47,449 nt of DNA, taken from positions 395,326 through 442,774 of the forward strand of contig CABFPE010000635.1 of assembly GCA_900660155.1 (NCBI GenBank), written 5' to 3'. This document shows positions 10,676-20,450 of the stretch, in pieces. The DNA is from Hofstenia miamia (taxonomy: Eukaryota > Xenacoelomorpha > Acoela > Hofsteniidae). Numbering within the stretch: the stretch's first letter is position 1; each line of letters begins with the position of its first letter. The notes below the pieces were generated by a model. The model saw only the letters and a list, made by a program, of their open reading frames with translations. It ran no database searches and was not told the origin of the DNA. Both the position numbers and the translations under genes were made by a program.

Positions 10676-13621
10676 CTAATTAAGGATCACAACTCTCTCT
10701 CCATGTACCATTTCCACGGCCTGTTTTATCATCATGTTTGCTTCTGGCATTTCCCATTCAATTTTCTTGAACTTTTCTTCTTTAGTTAGTTTTAGCACTA
10801 CTTCCTTCTCTGTAGTTACCAATTTCTTGTGTCTTAGAAACATTGGATTTCATAATTTGTTAGATATCATACAGATGCTGCATAGTTTGTTTAACTTTCC
10901 ATTAAATTCCTCGTAGTATTTCTCATACAGTTTCAATCCCTTGTTTGCTATCATAAGCGTCATTATTGCATCCACTCTACTTGTGTGAGCCAGCTCAGGC
11001 TTTATTGTTGTGTTTGGGTAGAAGAATTCATATGTAGATCTTAACAATTTTGATATAGAAGCTTTGTCATAGAATGCGCTTATGTTGTTTTGTACTTCAT
11101 CCCTCATTATCTGATCTGGATCATTTTTTCCCAGTCATACCATCATTATTCTTTCCACTCAATGGATTACGTCATAATATCAATATGTAGGACTCCACAG
11201 TTCGCCCCACACTATGTTGTTTATTCCAGAGAACAGCATGACCATTTGGATATTTCTCTTCTTGATTTCACTTCACACCGCTTTTATTTGTTTGTGTATG
11301 GCATTGCCTTCATGGTACAAGTCGTATGGGGTAACTTCTCCTTCAATATACACTCTTTCTTTGTTATCATTCCACATTAATATTTCTTTTGATTTTCTAT
11401 ATCATTCATCTCTAACAATCTTCTCTGCTTCTTCCAATTTGTTTATGTAAGTATTCTCTTCATGCCACAATGCTTTTACTGGCTTTTTGTTTTTAGTCTC
11501 CATATAGGTAATAGCATTGGTACTGCAATTGTCAGTGGCAGTGTACATTTTAATAGCGTAGTCATTGTATGCTTCTCTATTTCTTCATATGGAGCCTTCC
11601 ATTTTTGATGTAGTTGCCATCCCAAATGTAGCAGGATAATTGTTTTTACTTGTTTTGATATTTTCCCAAAACATGTTTGTCAGTCCATGCTTCATTAGAT
11701 TCTGAACAGTTTCAGCTATTATCACGAATTTTGAAGTGATACATTCTATATCAACTGCCAGTTGGTTTTGCAGTTGTAACATCTGGTTAATTTCTTGTTT
11801 CATGAATGCTTTGGTACACAATATCTGTATCATTAATTTTGTTTCTTTTTCGTACACTTCACCATAAATTCTCTGTACTATATTATCTGTTTTTTGTCTT
11901 CTCACCGTTATTTCCACCAATAGGCGTTCATTGTCTGTATCCACCCATGATATCTTGCTAGGCTCTCTTTCACCCCATTTCTCCATGTTTATTTTGTCTA
12001 TTTCTTTTTGAGTTTCAGTGGTTAATGCGATCGTGTGTGATTGTAGCAAAAGTTCCTCCTTTTGCATTTCCTCTTGTGATTTACTAACCATTTCAATAAT
12101 TTCTATTGGTCTGTTTTCTCCTTCTTTTCACATTATCTGCAATTTCTTTATTATCTTTGTATACACACATTGAGGATATTCGTGAATGTATTTCTTCATT
12201 TCTTGTGCAATTGCTTTATTAATATCTTTTCTTTCAATTTCTTTAATCATGTCCAGTGTGCTAGCACTTTCTCTGTTAATTAGATTACAAGTTGTTAGCC
12301 ATGGTTGTTGCTTTAAGGATTTTAGTTTCATGTTCAAAGTTGCTCCCCACATAAATTTCTTGGCTTCATCATTCAATATGTCTATTTCTGAGGGACATAT
12401 TCCCGTTTTGTTGGCAAGTTCTACAACACTCAATCTGCCTAACATATGTTGTTGTGTTAGCAATTGCGTATAAAATTTTTCAAACTTCTGTTGAACTTTC
12501 TTAGTTGGCGATAGTGACAATATTTCTACATACTGTAACAACCACTGTTTTACATTGACCGGTATCAGAGCTATTGCTATCTCATACTTTTTATTCTTCA
12601 CCATGCCTTTCCATTCTTTTCTTCTGATTGGCAATACTAGCTTTTCATTGTTTGTCAAGGCTATACTCAATATCCATATTGATGTCCGTGCTCTTATGTG
12701 TGGTGCATTAACTTCTTCAAAAATCATATTCCTGAAATTTCGTTTCAAATCCATCTTGTTAGCTTTTCTTATTTCTAGTAACGCCATCTCTACTGTTCTA
12801 TGGTAGGTTTTTATCGGCAATGTTATGTCAATCCTGGGCCATTCTCCATGTACAGGCTTCTCCGTTTTCATTTCTTTCCACATGTTCATGATGCTTCTTA
12901 GATGTTCATGTGTCTGGTTCATACTACACTTTACGTACAGATTCCCTGTTTCTTCTAGATTTTCTTTCATTCCAAGCATTTCCATGGTTTTCACTTGATA
13001 ATAAATATCAATCACTATCTTTGGCTCAACCATTACTCTTTCTGCTGGCGCAATGTTGTTTATTTGCAAATCTATGTTAATCATCTCTGATATTGCTTCG
13101 CCACTTTACTCCATTATAAACACATTTTCCAATTTGTCTTCTAAATTTTGTAGAAATTCCAGTACTTCTTCTCCTTCTCGCATTCTTACGATTATTATTA
13201 CTTTCGTCTTATATTGTTTGGCCATTTTTAGTGTTTCTTTGACATGTTCTTCCAAGTTTCTAGATACCATCTCTGCTTGTTTCATGAAATATATCATCGT
13301 TAAGTGCTCTCTGTCTAGATTGACCTGTTCACATTTTTCTATCAGCTTATTCTTATTCTTAATCAATTTCTGGACATCTTTTAGTGTGAATTTCTCTTCA
13401 AACATTATATGAATCGTACTTTTGAAGTAAGGTCGGTTGAATGCCTCCTTCATATCTCTAGAATATGCTACAATCATGTTGCATACTGGCCTATTTTGTT
13501 TGCAGATTACAATGGGAATCGCTGACGCCTCTGTTTCTTTTGCTGATGAATTCTGTTGTAAAAATCGTTTCGTCTCTGGTGACAAATTATCTTGCAAATT
13601 ATAACATATTTTTCTGTTCAC
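10676..13621 (-). pseudogene. Element B ORF3, conserved protein of unknown function
   Basis: One 982-codon frame without a frameshift, from a GTG at 13621 (NRKICYNLQDN; the true start is unknown) to TAG at 10676. It lies after integrase and 8 bp before the polypurine tract, the envelope position. Nine in-frame stops interrupt it: TAA at 13106 and TGA at 12128, 11585, 11402, 11273, 11180, 11159, 11135 and 10850. It can be aligned along its whole length with element C ORF3. Shared blocks include VIP or AIP near the start, WP-x-I, FEKFY, YPQCVY, KEGEN, FWENIK followed by KNNYPAT, and FYPNTTI followed by TLMIANKGLKLYEKYY. The protein is mostly hydrophilic and lysine/glutamate rich. I see no signal peptide, no membrane helix and no known domain, so a classic envelope is unlikely. 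Similarity between two diverged elements implies selection in the past. Confidence 0.75.
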
Positions 13622-13664
13622 TATTGGCTCTTTTCATTATCTAATCTAAATGGAGTTACTAAAT

Positions 13665-14795
13665 TTAAATCCCACACTTCGGGGTCATATTTATTTTATT
13701 TTTTACAGCCCTCTGGGGCATTACTCTTCTCTCTACTTCATCATCTCCCTGTGTAGGGTTATATTCTTTTTGAAATTCTTCTTTGGCTACACTGTCAAGA
13801 TCATCCATTTCACAATATATACCATCATTATTTTCTATAAATTTAAATTGTGCATTTTCATCTAATTTCACTTGTTCTATGTCCTTTGTCACCCTTTTTA
13901 AATTTTGAAAGTGTAAAATTCTACCATCACTAAGTTTATAATTATTATTCAATGTGTTTTTAATTTTCTTATCTGGTTTACGTTGTGTGTCCTCAGTAAT
14001 GTGTATGCATAAACCTTATCACCCTTCTTGTGTGGTTTTCCATAGATCTTCTTATTGAAATTTCTTTGCTGTCTTATTGCAGACTTTTTCGTATTGTGAC
14101 ACATCGCCTCATGGATTCCCATTAATTGATTTTTTATCTTCTTAATATATTCATTATCTGGCTTGTCAGAATAAGTATTGTATTGCATAGATATCGACGT
14201 CGTCGCCTCTCTACCATACATCACTTTAAAAGGTGTTGTCCCTGTAGTAGAATGCACTGAAGTATTGTAAAAATACTCTACCATTTCTATTACCTCTCTC
14301 CAATCTCTTTCACTGATCCTCGATGTTAATATTCTGATTAATTTAATCATTGTTCTATTTAAACGCTCCACTGCTCCATTTGCTTGTGGGTGGTAAGCCA
14401 TTGTTTTCTCTGTCATTATCTCCAACAATGTCGTCATTTCTTCAAATAGCTTACTTTCAAATTGCACACCTCTGTTGGATATTATTACCTCCATTGGTCC
14501 AAATTTTAATATCCATTCTTTCATTATTTTCTCCACCACAATTTTTGCTGTTGTGGAATCCAATGGAATCATCCTTGCATATTTCATAAAATTGTCTACT
14601 ATTACCAGAATATATTGGTAACCTTCATCGTCTTGCAACAATTTTTCTAGGTCAACATGTACTATTTGATTTGGTGCATTTGCAATTATTTTCTCCAATG
14701 GTGCTGTTTTCCTTGGAAAGTGACTCTTATTATTTAACAGGCAAGTTGTACATTTATTAATAATGTCCTCTACTACTTTTCTAACTCCAATCGTT
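13665..14795 (-). pseudogene. Element B integrase core and C-terminal region
   Basis: Joins the reverse-transcribed DNA to the target. Core motifs: VHVDLEKLLQDDEGYQYILV with the first catalytic Asp, SNRGVQF where SDRGxQF is expected (second catalytic Asp changed to Asn), and YHPQANGAVERLNRT with the catalytic Glu. Then comes YFYNTSVHSTTGTTPF, and GDKVYAYT as the start of the C-terminal beta-barrel. A frame change near 13970 separates this from 13665-13952, which continues with NNNYKLSDGRILHFQNLKR and an acidic tail to a stop at 13665. The next ORF, ORF3, begins 44 bp further on in a different frame. The sequence is cut by an N at 14796; 15420-15740 carries the missing N-terminal zinc finger. 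Confidence 0.88.
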
Positions 14796-14796
14796 N

Positions 14797-15024
14797 GTAT
14801 CTGATTGGGTAATCTGTTCTTGCATTTTTTGTGTGCTCTGGTGTAATGTTATTGTTTGTTCCCTCTTTTTTCTCTTTTCTTCAGTCACTACTGTAAAACT
14901 ATTAACTATTAAAACTATTTTCTAAATACTTAGACTACTATTTCCAATTTGATTGATTCAAGAAGAAACAACTATCTTGACTCTAATTTTCTTTGTGCAT
15001 GTTGGGCGCCTGGCACAGTCGCCA
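14797..15024 (-). other. Element B leader and primer-binding site
   Basis: On the minus strand the LTR ends in TCTACA at 15025 and is followed by TGGCGACTGTGCCAGGC, a typical place and style for a gypsy tRNA primer-binding site. About 200 bp of leader follow. The first 109 bp at the N side (14797-14905) repeat 16288-16394, where they lead directly into the gag start. Confidence 0.6.
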
Positions 15025-15417
15025 TGTAGAATCTTGACATCCTTCCAACTAGTAAATTTGAATGTAATTTAGGAGCTACTTTGACTATTTCCGATTCTTA
15101 CTTAGTAAGGTAGGTGACAGATTCCAATTTCCATCTCTATTCTTTTGTTCTTACTTGTAGTTACATAATGGTTAAACTAATATCTAGGCAACAACTATAT
15201 TTGATGCTCATAGTAACAACAGTAATTTAGGTTCAAGACAGAAGATGGTTGGTACAAAGTACAGGGTTACACACCCGACCTGAGGCAAAGCACAAAGAGG
15301 AATTGAAGAACTACGATGTAACTATTAATTCCAACAAACACTTTAGCATCAAAAGAAACACCAATTGCCGCAACAAAGACTCAGTGCATGAAATGTTGTG
15401 TGATAATGCAATAGTGA
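15025..15417 (-). repeat. Element B LTR piece (3' end of a 5' LTR)
   Basis: 393 bp nearly identical to the end of 9261-10658. It starts on the plus strand with TGTAGAATCTTGACA and is cut by NN at 15418-15419. It adjoins the primer-binding site and so belongs to the 5' LTR. Most likely it is displaced from its true neighbour by assembly. Confidence 0.75.
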
Positions 15418-15419
15418 NN

Positions 15420-15740
15420 TAAAATTGTCTACTATTACCAGAATATATTGGTAACCTTCATCGTCTTGCAACAATTTTTCTAGGTCAACATGTACTATTT
15501 GATTTGGTGCATTTGCAATTATTTTCTCCAATGGTGCTGTTTTCCTTGGAAAGTGACTCTTATTATTTAACAGGCAAGTTGTACATTTATTAATAATGTC
15601 CTCTACTACTTTTCTAACTCCAATCGTTATAAATCTTGCATTAAATGTTTGTTCAGTTTGGATTATTCCAATATGCCCTTTCTCATGAATTTTTCTTACC
15701 AATTCCCTTTTGTATTTTCTATCATTTTTATTTTGGTTTT
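15420..15740 (-). pseudogene. Element B integrase zinc-binding domain
   Basis: The minus strand reads LVRKIHEKGHIGIIQTEQTF, then ARFITIGVRKVVEDI and KCTTC. This is the HHCC finger (H-x3-H ... C-x2-C) of Ty3/gypsy integrase; element C has IHKKGHLGII and CTTC. It continues into the core (FPRKTAPLEKIIANAP), which repeats 14587-14795 exactly. Upstream, near 15741, it is joined to the gag coiled coil, in another frame, without any N. RT and RNase H are therefore missing within a gap-free contig. Confidence 0.8.
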
Positions 15741-16274
15741 CTATAACTCAATTAACCATAATTCGTCCTTTAAATAGTCAATTTCTAATTGCTTTACTAT
15801 ATTGTCCTCTTGTAAGTTAGCGTTTTCTTCATGAAGCTCTTTTATCATTTTCTGTAATTGTTCACATTGGAGCTTTATTTCCTTGTTTACTTCTGTCATT
15901 TTCTCTATCTGTTGTTGAAACAAATTCTGCTGTTCCGTCAAACATATACTCATGTCTTCCCTTATTTCATTGACTAGTTTCTCCTTTTCAACACTCTTTA
16001 TTTCCACTTCAATTATTCTCTTTGTTAAATGTTCTATTTTTTTCGTCAACTCCTTCCTTTCTTTTGTATTATTCTCAATAATTTCCATTAACTGGGTTAT
16101 TGGAAATTCATTTGTTAACTCCACAGGTTGTAGCACCTGTTCCATTGGGGATTGTTCACTTTCTGGGGACATTATTACATCCTGTGTCTCACGTGTATTT
16201 CTTGTTTGGGGGGTCTTTTGAGTTCTGGGTTTACTTCTAGTAGTTTTTTTCTTTGAATTCACCATTTTTCTCAT
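15741..16274 (-). CDS. Element B gag N-terminus, coiled coil
   Basis: 177 codons that stay open from a Met at 16274 to a stop at 15741. A basic, Ser/Thr-rich N-terminus (KKKTTRSKPRTQKTPQTRNT) is followed by about 110 residues with strong heptad spacing (LTKKIEHLTKRI, LFQQQIEKMTEVNKEIKLQC, LQEDNIVKQLEIDYLKDEL), a long coiled coil. Such segments help gag proteins assemble. Position after the leader and before integrase supports gag. Element A has a shorter, similarly placed heptad stretch. The usual central gag domain and zinc knuckle are missing because of the deletion near 15741. It is the longest intact ORF of element B. Confidence 0.65.
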   Translation of the reverse strand: MRKMVNSKKKTTRSKPRTQKTPQTRNTRETQDVIMSPESEQSPMEQVLQPVELTNEFPITQLMEIIENNTKERKELTKKIEHLTKRIIEVEIKSVEKEKLVNEIREDMSICLTEQQNLFQQQIEKMTEVNKEIKLQCEQLQKMIKELHEENANLQEDNIVKQLEIDYLKDELWLIEL

Positions 16275-16287
16275 TTTTGCTCAGGGT

Positions 16288-16402
16288 ATCTGATTGGGTA
16301 ATCTGTTCTTGCATTTTTTGTGTGCTCTGGTGTAATGTTATTGTTTGTTCCCTCTTTTTTCTCTTTTCTTCAGTCACTACTGTAAAACTATTAANGTCAC
16401 CA
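16288..16402 (-). other. Element B leader and start of primer-binding site
   Basis: 107 bp identical to 14797-14905, then N at 16395, then GTCACCA next to the LTR start TGTAGAATC at 16403. On the minus strand this is LTR end followed by TGGTGAC, matching TGGCGAC at the other copy. It confirms the order LTR - primer site - leader - gag. Confidence 0.6.
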
Positions 16403-18344
16403 TGTAGAATCTTGACAACCTTCCAACTAGTAAGTCTGACAACCAGTCATACTTATTAATAAATGGATTTCTTTCACCAACAATTAAAGTAGGTAGAGGA
16501 GTGTGGCAAGGATGCCCCCTCTTGTGTATTCTTTTTAATTTTGCGATTGAGCCATTGCTAATTAATGTAAATACATCACATCAAATAAATGGTTTCCGTC
16601 ATTCTAACACAGTTGTTAAATACCTGGCGTTTGCTGATGATGTCATCTTTGTAACATCAGACCAGACAAGTTTAGAGAAGGTATTTCAATTATTGGAAGA
16701 ATTTAAGCTATATAGCAGATTGTCAATTAATAAAGCAAAGTCGGTATTGTAGAATCTTGACAACTAGTAAGTCTGAATGTAATTTAGGAGCTGATTTGAC
16801 TACTTCCTATTCTTGCCTAGTAAGGTAGGTGACAGATTCCATCACTATTCTTTTGTTCTTACTTGTGGTTACTTAATGATTAGACTAGTATCTAGGCAAC
16901 AACTATATTTGACGCTCGGAGTAACAACAGTAATTTAGGTTCAAGACAGGAGATGGTTGGTACAAAGTACAGGGTTACACACCCGACCTGAGGCAAAGCA
17001 CAACGAGGAATTGAAGAACTACGATGTAACTATTAATTCCAATGAACACTTTAGCATCAAAAGAAACACCAATCGCCGCACAAAGGACTCAGTGCATGAA
17101 ATGTTGTGTGATAATGCAATAGTGACACTGTGTGGATAACCTACTAATTTAATGCATTGATTGTTCTTGTTATTAATGATGTTGTAATATAAAGGAGACT
17201 CGCAACCCAAATGCATTAGCTTGTTATTATGCCTTACATGTAATAACCCTACAGATAAATATCTATATGCTAAANNNNNNNNNNNNNNNNNNNNNNNNNG
17301 ACTCAGTGCATGAAATGTTGTGTGATAATGAAATTGTGACAATGTGTGGATAACCTACTAATTTAATGCATTGATTGTTCTTGTTATTAATGATGTTGTA
17401 ATATAAAGGAGATTTGCAACCTGAATGCATTAGCTTGTTATTATGCCTTACATGTAATAACCCTACAGATAAATATCTATATGCTAATAACCTATTGTAC
17501 ATGTGAACAATCAATGTGGTCAGCATAAAACTAGGAATTAGGTCTGTAGGTTTGCTATGAATTAAATACAATGTAATAACATTGGTAAACATCCAATACA
17601 AACAAGCTGTAAATTCTCCTATGAGAGCTAATGTAAACTTGATAACATAATAAAATGAACAATGAATGATAGGAAAGCTATAACAAAGAAAAACCCCTAT
17701 CCTTACACACAACCTATGAGCACATTGGGTAGACCAACAGCTACCAGCCACACAGCCATGGGAATGGCGCTAGCAAATCATTATTGTTAATGTGCAAAAT
17801 ACACAACTGTTGGAATGGTGATAACAATTCATTGCTAAGTGCTAAGCCATTATGAATTATCTCCCGTTAAACAAAGTCATGGACCACTGCCTCAAATACC
17901 CTAGTGCTCAAACGTTTTTAGCTTTCCATTTAATAATTAAATAAACCTGACAAAAAGAAAATGAAGTAAATCTGACAAATTTTGGCCATCAACAAAATAT
18001 AATATTGCACAGTTTTTATACTCAAAATTGTTTAAACAATAAAATATTTGGCTAGTGCCTGTTAATACTGAGTTGTTGACAATTTATTAAATCTTGATTC
18101 TTTTTCATCTGCCGCCTTGCGCACGTCAGCATTAATTACCTTTTTGCGACTTTGCCTTTTTACCAATTGTCAAATATCCATTTGTACTGCCAATTAATTA
18201 ATAGAAAAATTACTGCTTATAAATTTACAAATAATTAACTAATCATAATCATGTGTTGTACAATTAATATTTATTTCAAAATTCAGTCTTAGTTCTTCCT
18301 TTGTTTCTCTCAATTTGACCACACATGATTTGAATTATGTTACA
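16403..18344 (-). repeat. Element B 5' LTR, with LINE insert and N gap
   Basis: LTR sequence from TGTAGAATCTTGACA at 16403 to TGTTACA at 18344, followed by the CTCT target duplication. It is longer than the 1398-bp 3' LTR for two reasons. A LINE piece interrupts it at 16438-16748. An N run at 17275-17299 joins two overlapping versions (17086-17274 and 17300-17482). The two versions differ at several bases, so they may be alleles or different copies. Confidence 0.8.
16438..16748 (+). pseudogene. L1/Tx1-like LINE RT fragment inside an LTR
   Basis: About 100 codons of RT on the plus strand, opposite in strand to element B. The reading is GVWQGCPLLCILFNFAIEPL, then INGFRHSNTVVKYLAFADDV with the ADD catalytic motif, then KLYSRLSINKAKS. 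This covers motifs 4 to 6 of an L1-type RT with no 5' or 3' parts and no poly(A). The piece is flanked on both sides by near copies of the first 27-35 bp of the LTR. It is a clean sub-gene fragment, not a typical LINE insertion. Confidence 0.8.
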
Positions 18345-19138
18345 CTCTCCAGTTGTAAATGAAGTGACAGAGGTATTGAATTGAGGCGTCAATAGTGTAA
18401 AGGTAGTGACAATAGGGCTGCCTGGAAGGCAAACATAAATCATTTCAGAAATTTGTTCAGAAAGGCATTCAGAAAAATTGTCTAAAATGTCTTGTAAAAC
18501 ACCACAAGTTACATACATGGAAAGTCCAGACTGAGAGGGTGAGAAGTGAGGTNGGACCACTGCCTCAAATACCCTAGTGCTCAAACGTTTTTAGCTTTCC
18601 ATTTAATAATTAAATAAACCTGACAAAAAGAAAATGAAGTAAATCTGACAAATTTTNTTTGTTCAGAAAGGCATTCAGAAAAATTGTCTAAAATGTCTTG
18701 TAAAACACCACAAGTTACATACATGGAAAGTCCAGACTGAGAGTGTGAGAAGTGAGGTGGGCTATTCTCCCTCAGCAGGGATATAGGCAGAGGTGTTGAC
18801 AGGGTTTGGAGTTGTATTTCCAAAGCATTGATTGAATCAATTAAACATCTCTCTCTCAACTGAGTGTCACAGGTTTGTTCTTTCTTCTCAGCCTAAAGCC
18901 AATCTAGGAGTTCCTCACAAGCAAGACATTGACTGGTTTGTTCAGCAAGGACAGTTTGAAGCTGCTCAATTTCAGTGTGTTGAGGCTCTGGAGATGGTGG
19001 TGTCCGTGGGTAAATAGCATAGGGATCAAAAGACAAAGGAGAAACAAGTGAGTTAAATCCAGCTGTGTGAGGAGCAATGTTTGGGCTGCTAACACTCACA
19101 CTGGGGAAACCCTGAGTTGGAGTCCCATTACAAGACAA
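18345..19138 (-). pseudogene. Element A gag, N-terminal part
   Basis: ATG at 19138. The first 81 codons are Ser/Pro rich and end in the heptad-like TEIEQLQTVLAEQ. After one in-frame TAG the frame continues with AEKKEQTCDTQLRERCLIDS and INALEIQLQTLSTPL, then a hydrophobic stretch MYVTCGVLQDILDNFSEC, to TSVTSFTTGE at 18345 where element B is inserted. N junctions at 18553 and 18657 bracket a stray 103-bp copy of element B LTR (18554-18656 repeats 17881-17983) and a repeat of gag itself (18658-18758 repeats 18452-18552). The true gag is therefore shorter than drawn. Confidence 0.7.
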
Positions 19139-19457
19139 ACTACTAAAATCCCTTCAGAAAATGTAAGAAGAATTCAGAAAAACAATTCCAACAACTTGGG
19201 AGAAAACCTCAAACTGATTAGGAGAAACAAATAACAGCTGACATTAAGCAGTGAAGTGTAGGGTACAGTAGTCATTCCAATTACAAGTAAAACAAACAGG
19301 GTTTGGTAACAGCTTCAGATCACAGAATTGCAAAGTGAAAATAACGTAAGAGGTAGTGTTATGCATCAATTGGTGGTGAAATAGATTTGTGGTCAGGGGA
19401 AATCCATCCCAGCTGACTCACACCAAATGGAAAGAATGAAACCAAATATGGCCACCA
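19139..19457 (-). other. Element A leader and primer-binding site
   Basis: Non-coding 320 bp between the gag ATG and the LTR. Directly after the LTR end the minus strand reads TGGTGGCCATATTTGG, in the primer-binding site position and with a start (TGGTGGC) resembling TGGCGAC of element B. Confidence 0.55.
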
Positions 19458-20450
19458 TTTAGAATTGCTGGGGCACTCTCACCACTCAAGCTGCACTGGG
19501 TAACTCTTAGGTTCTTCAGAAGGTTGCAAAGATAGCCATCACAAAGAATAACCCATGTTCTAACAGAAAGAGAAGAACATTGGTAGTTCACCAATTTCAT
19601 TAAAGAAAAACTGAAACCAATCACCAAGAAAGCATTCCATATATATAGTGAACAATTCACACAGCATCATGCCAAAGCCATATCAAGAAAGCCATCCTGA
19701 CTTGCCAAGGTGCTGATTGTGTGTCTCAAGTATTAAGTTCTAGCTCAAATAAACAATTTAGCTCATAGTTCTTGTTATCTCAGCTCATGTAAATAAACAT
19801 AATAATAGCATGTATTTACAATGCTTTCTCATTGGCCAATGGCATATTATATTTGCATAGTGGGATGTCAAGTGCATGTATGAAAACAATCAAAGTAACA
19901 GTTGTTATTTTCTACACATATACTTAGCCTTAAAGTGACCACAGTATAGGCTGCCAACTGTCAAAGGGCTAATTATTGCCCTAGGCACAGCAGAGTAACT
20001 CCCAAATTATCGCTGGATCTTACATAAAATTAATTATTATAAAATCCATAACACCTAAAATGGTTAGTAATTTAATAAGAAAGAAAAAAATAATGATGTC
20101 CAAGCAAGACAAAATTTTTTATTGGGCTTAGCTACAATGTCTTCCCTACTTTTATACAAAAATCAGTAAATAATTACCAGTAATCTGTTTACAAAGTTGT
20201 TGCATGAATACCCTCGAAAATTTACCAAGCAATCATACATTTCTAATAAACCTTGCTAGTATTTGCTTCTGGCATAGAAGATTCCAAATTTGCACAATGT
20301 TACAAAATATTGCAATGTTATACACTACCTTCTTTCTCTACCAGATCTAGAGAATATTTTTTTTGAAATTGTAGCCTGGGTTCCTTCTGGTTTCTTGGAA
20401 TGTCTTGACTATGCAGCAACCTTTTATGAATTAATTTTGCAGAAATTCAT
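19458..20450 (-). repeat. Element A 5' LTR (right limit approximate)
   Basis: Aligns by eye with the reverse complement of the element C LTR (33929-34893) through many blocks. These include TGGGTAACTC, the TTGCCAAGGTGCT and TGTGTGTCTCAAGTAT stretch, CTCAGCTCATGTAAA, CCCAAATTATCGCTGGATCTTA against CCCAAATTGTCACCAGATCTTA, and TACAAAAATC. Similarity fades after about 20250, so the outer end and target duplication were not found. Confidence 0.7.

Larger units (their letters stand above)
9261..18344 (-). mobile_element. Ty3/gypsy element B nested in element A gag
   Basis: Read on the minus strand: 5' LTR sequence (copies at 16403-18344 and 15025-15417), primer-binding site, leader, gag coiled coil, integrase, ORF3, polypurine tract, 3' LTR (9261-10658). 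The outer LTR ends are flanked by CTCT on both sides (9257-9260 and 18345-18348), a 4-bp target duplication. Removing the block restores element A gag. Protease, RT and RNase H are absent: gag N-terminus runs into the integrase zinc finger near 15741 with no N. Blocks flanking 14796, 15418 and 16395 overlap identically (14587-14795 with 15420-15626; 14797-14905 with 16288-16394), so the order of pieces between 14796 and 16395 is very probably an assembly error within one element. Confidence 0.85.
14796..18657. other. N junctions with repeated flanks in element B region
   Basis: Ns at 14796, 15418-15419, 16395, 17275-17299, 18553 and 18657. At most of them the sequence on one side recurs, identically or nearly so, elsewhere in the region: 14587-14795 = 15420-15626; 14797-14905 = 16288-16394; 17881-17983 = 18554-18656; 18452-18552 = 18658-18758. 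This pattern is typical of unmerged overlapping contigs. The same occurs at 30229 and 37453. Confidence 0.85.
5830..20450 (-). mobile_element. Ty3/gypsy element A, interrupted by element B
   Basis: On the minus strand the order is 5' LTR (19458 to about 20450), leader, gag N-terminus (18345-19138), [element B], gag C-terminus with zinc knuckle, protease, RT, and the integrase C-terminal region. It belongs to the same family as element C at 25441-34893, because gag, protease, RT and the region after integrase align closely. RNase H and most of integrase are missing between RT and the integrase C-terminus near 6660. The element ends near 5830, before most of ORF3, and no 3' LTR follows. The right limit of the LTR is uncertain by about 100 bp. 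Confidence 0.8.

Noticed and set aside
10676..13621. ORF3 as a retroviral envelope
   Set aside because: Position fits, but no signal peptide, no transmembrane anchor and no hydrophobic fusion segment can be seen over more than 900 residues in either copy.
10676..13621. TGA read as Trp (alternative genetic code)
   Set aside because: Where TGA positions align with element C the partner residues are T, Q, Q, C, V or another TGA, never Trp in a clear gap-free alignment. Tc1 and LINE frames nearby also need TGA as a stop or contain other damage.
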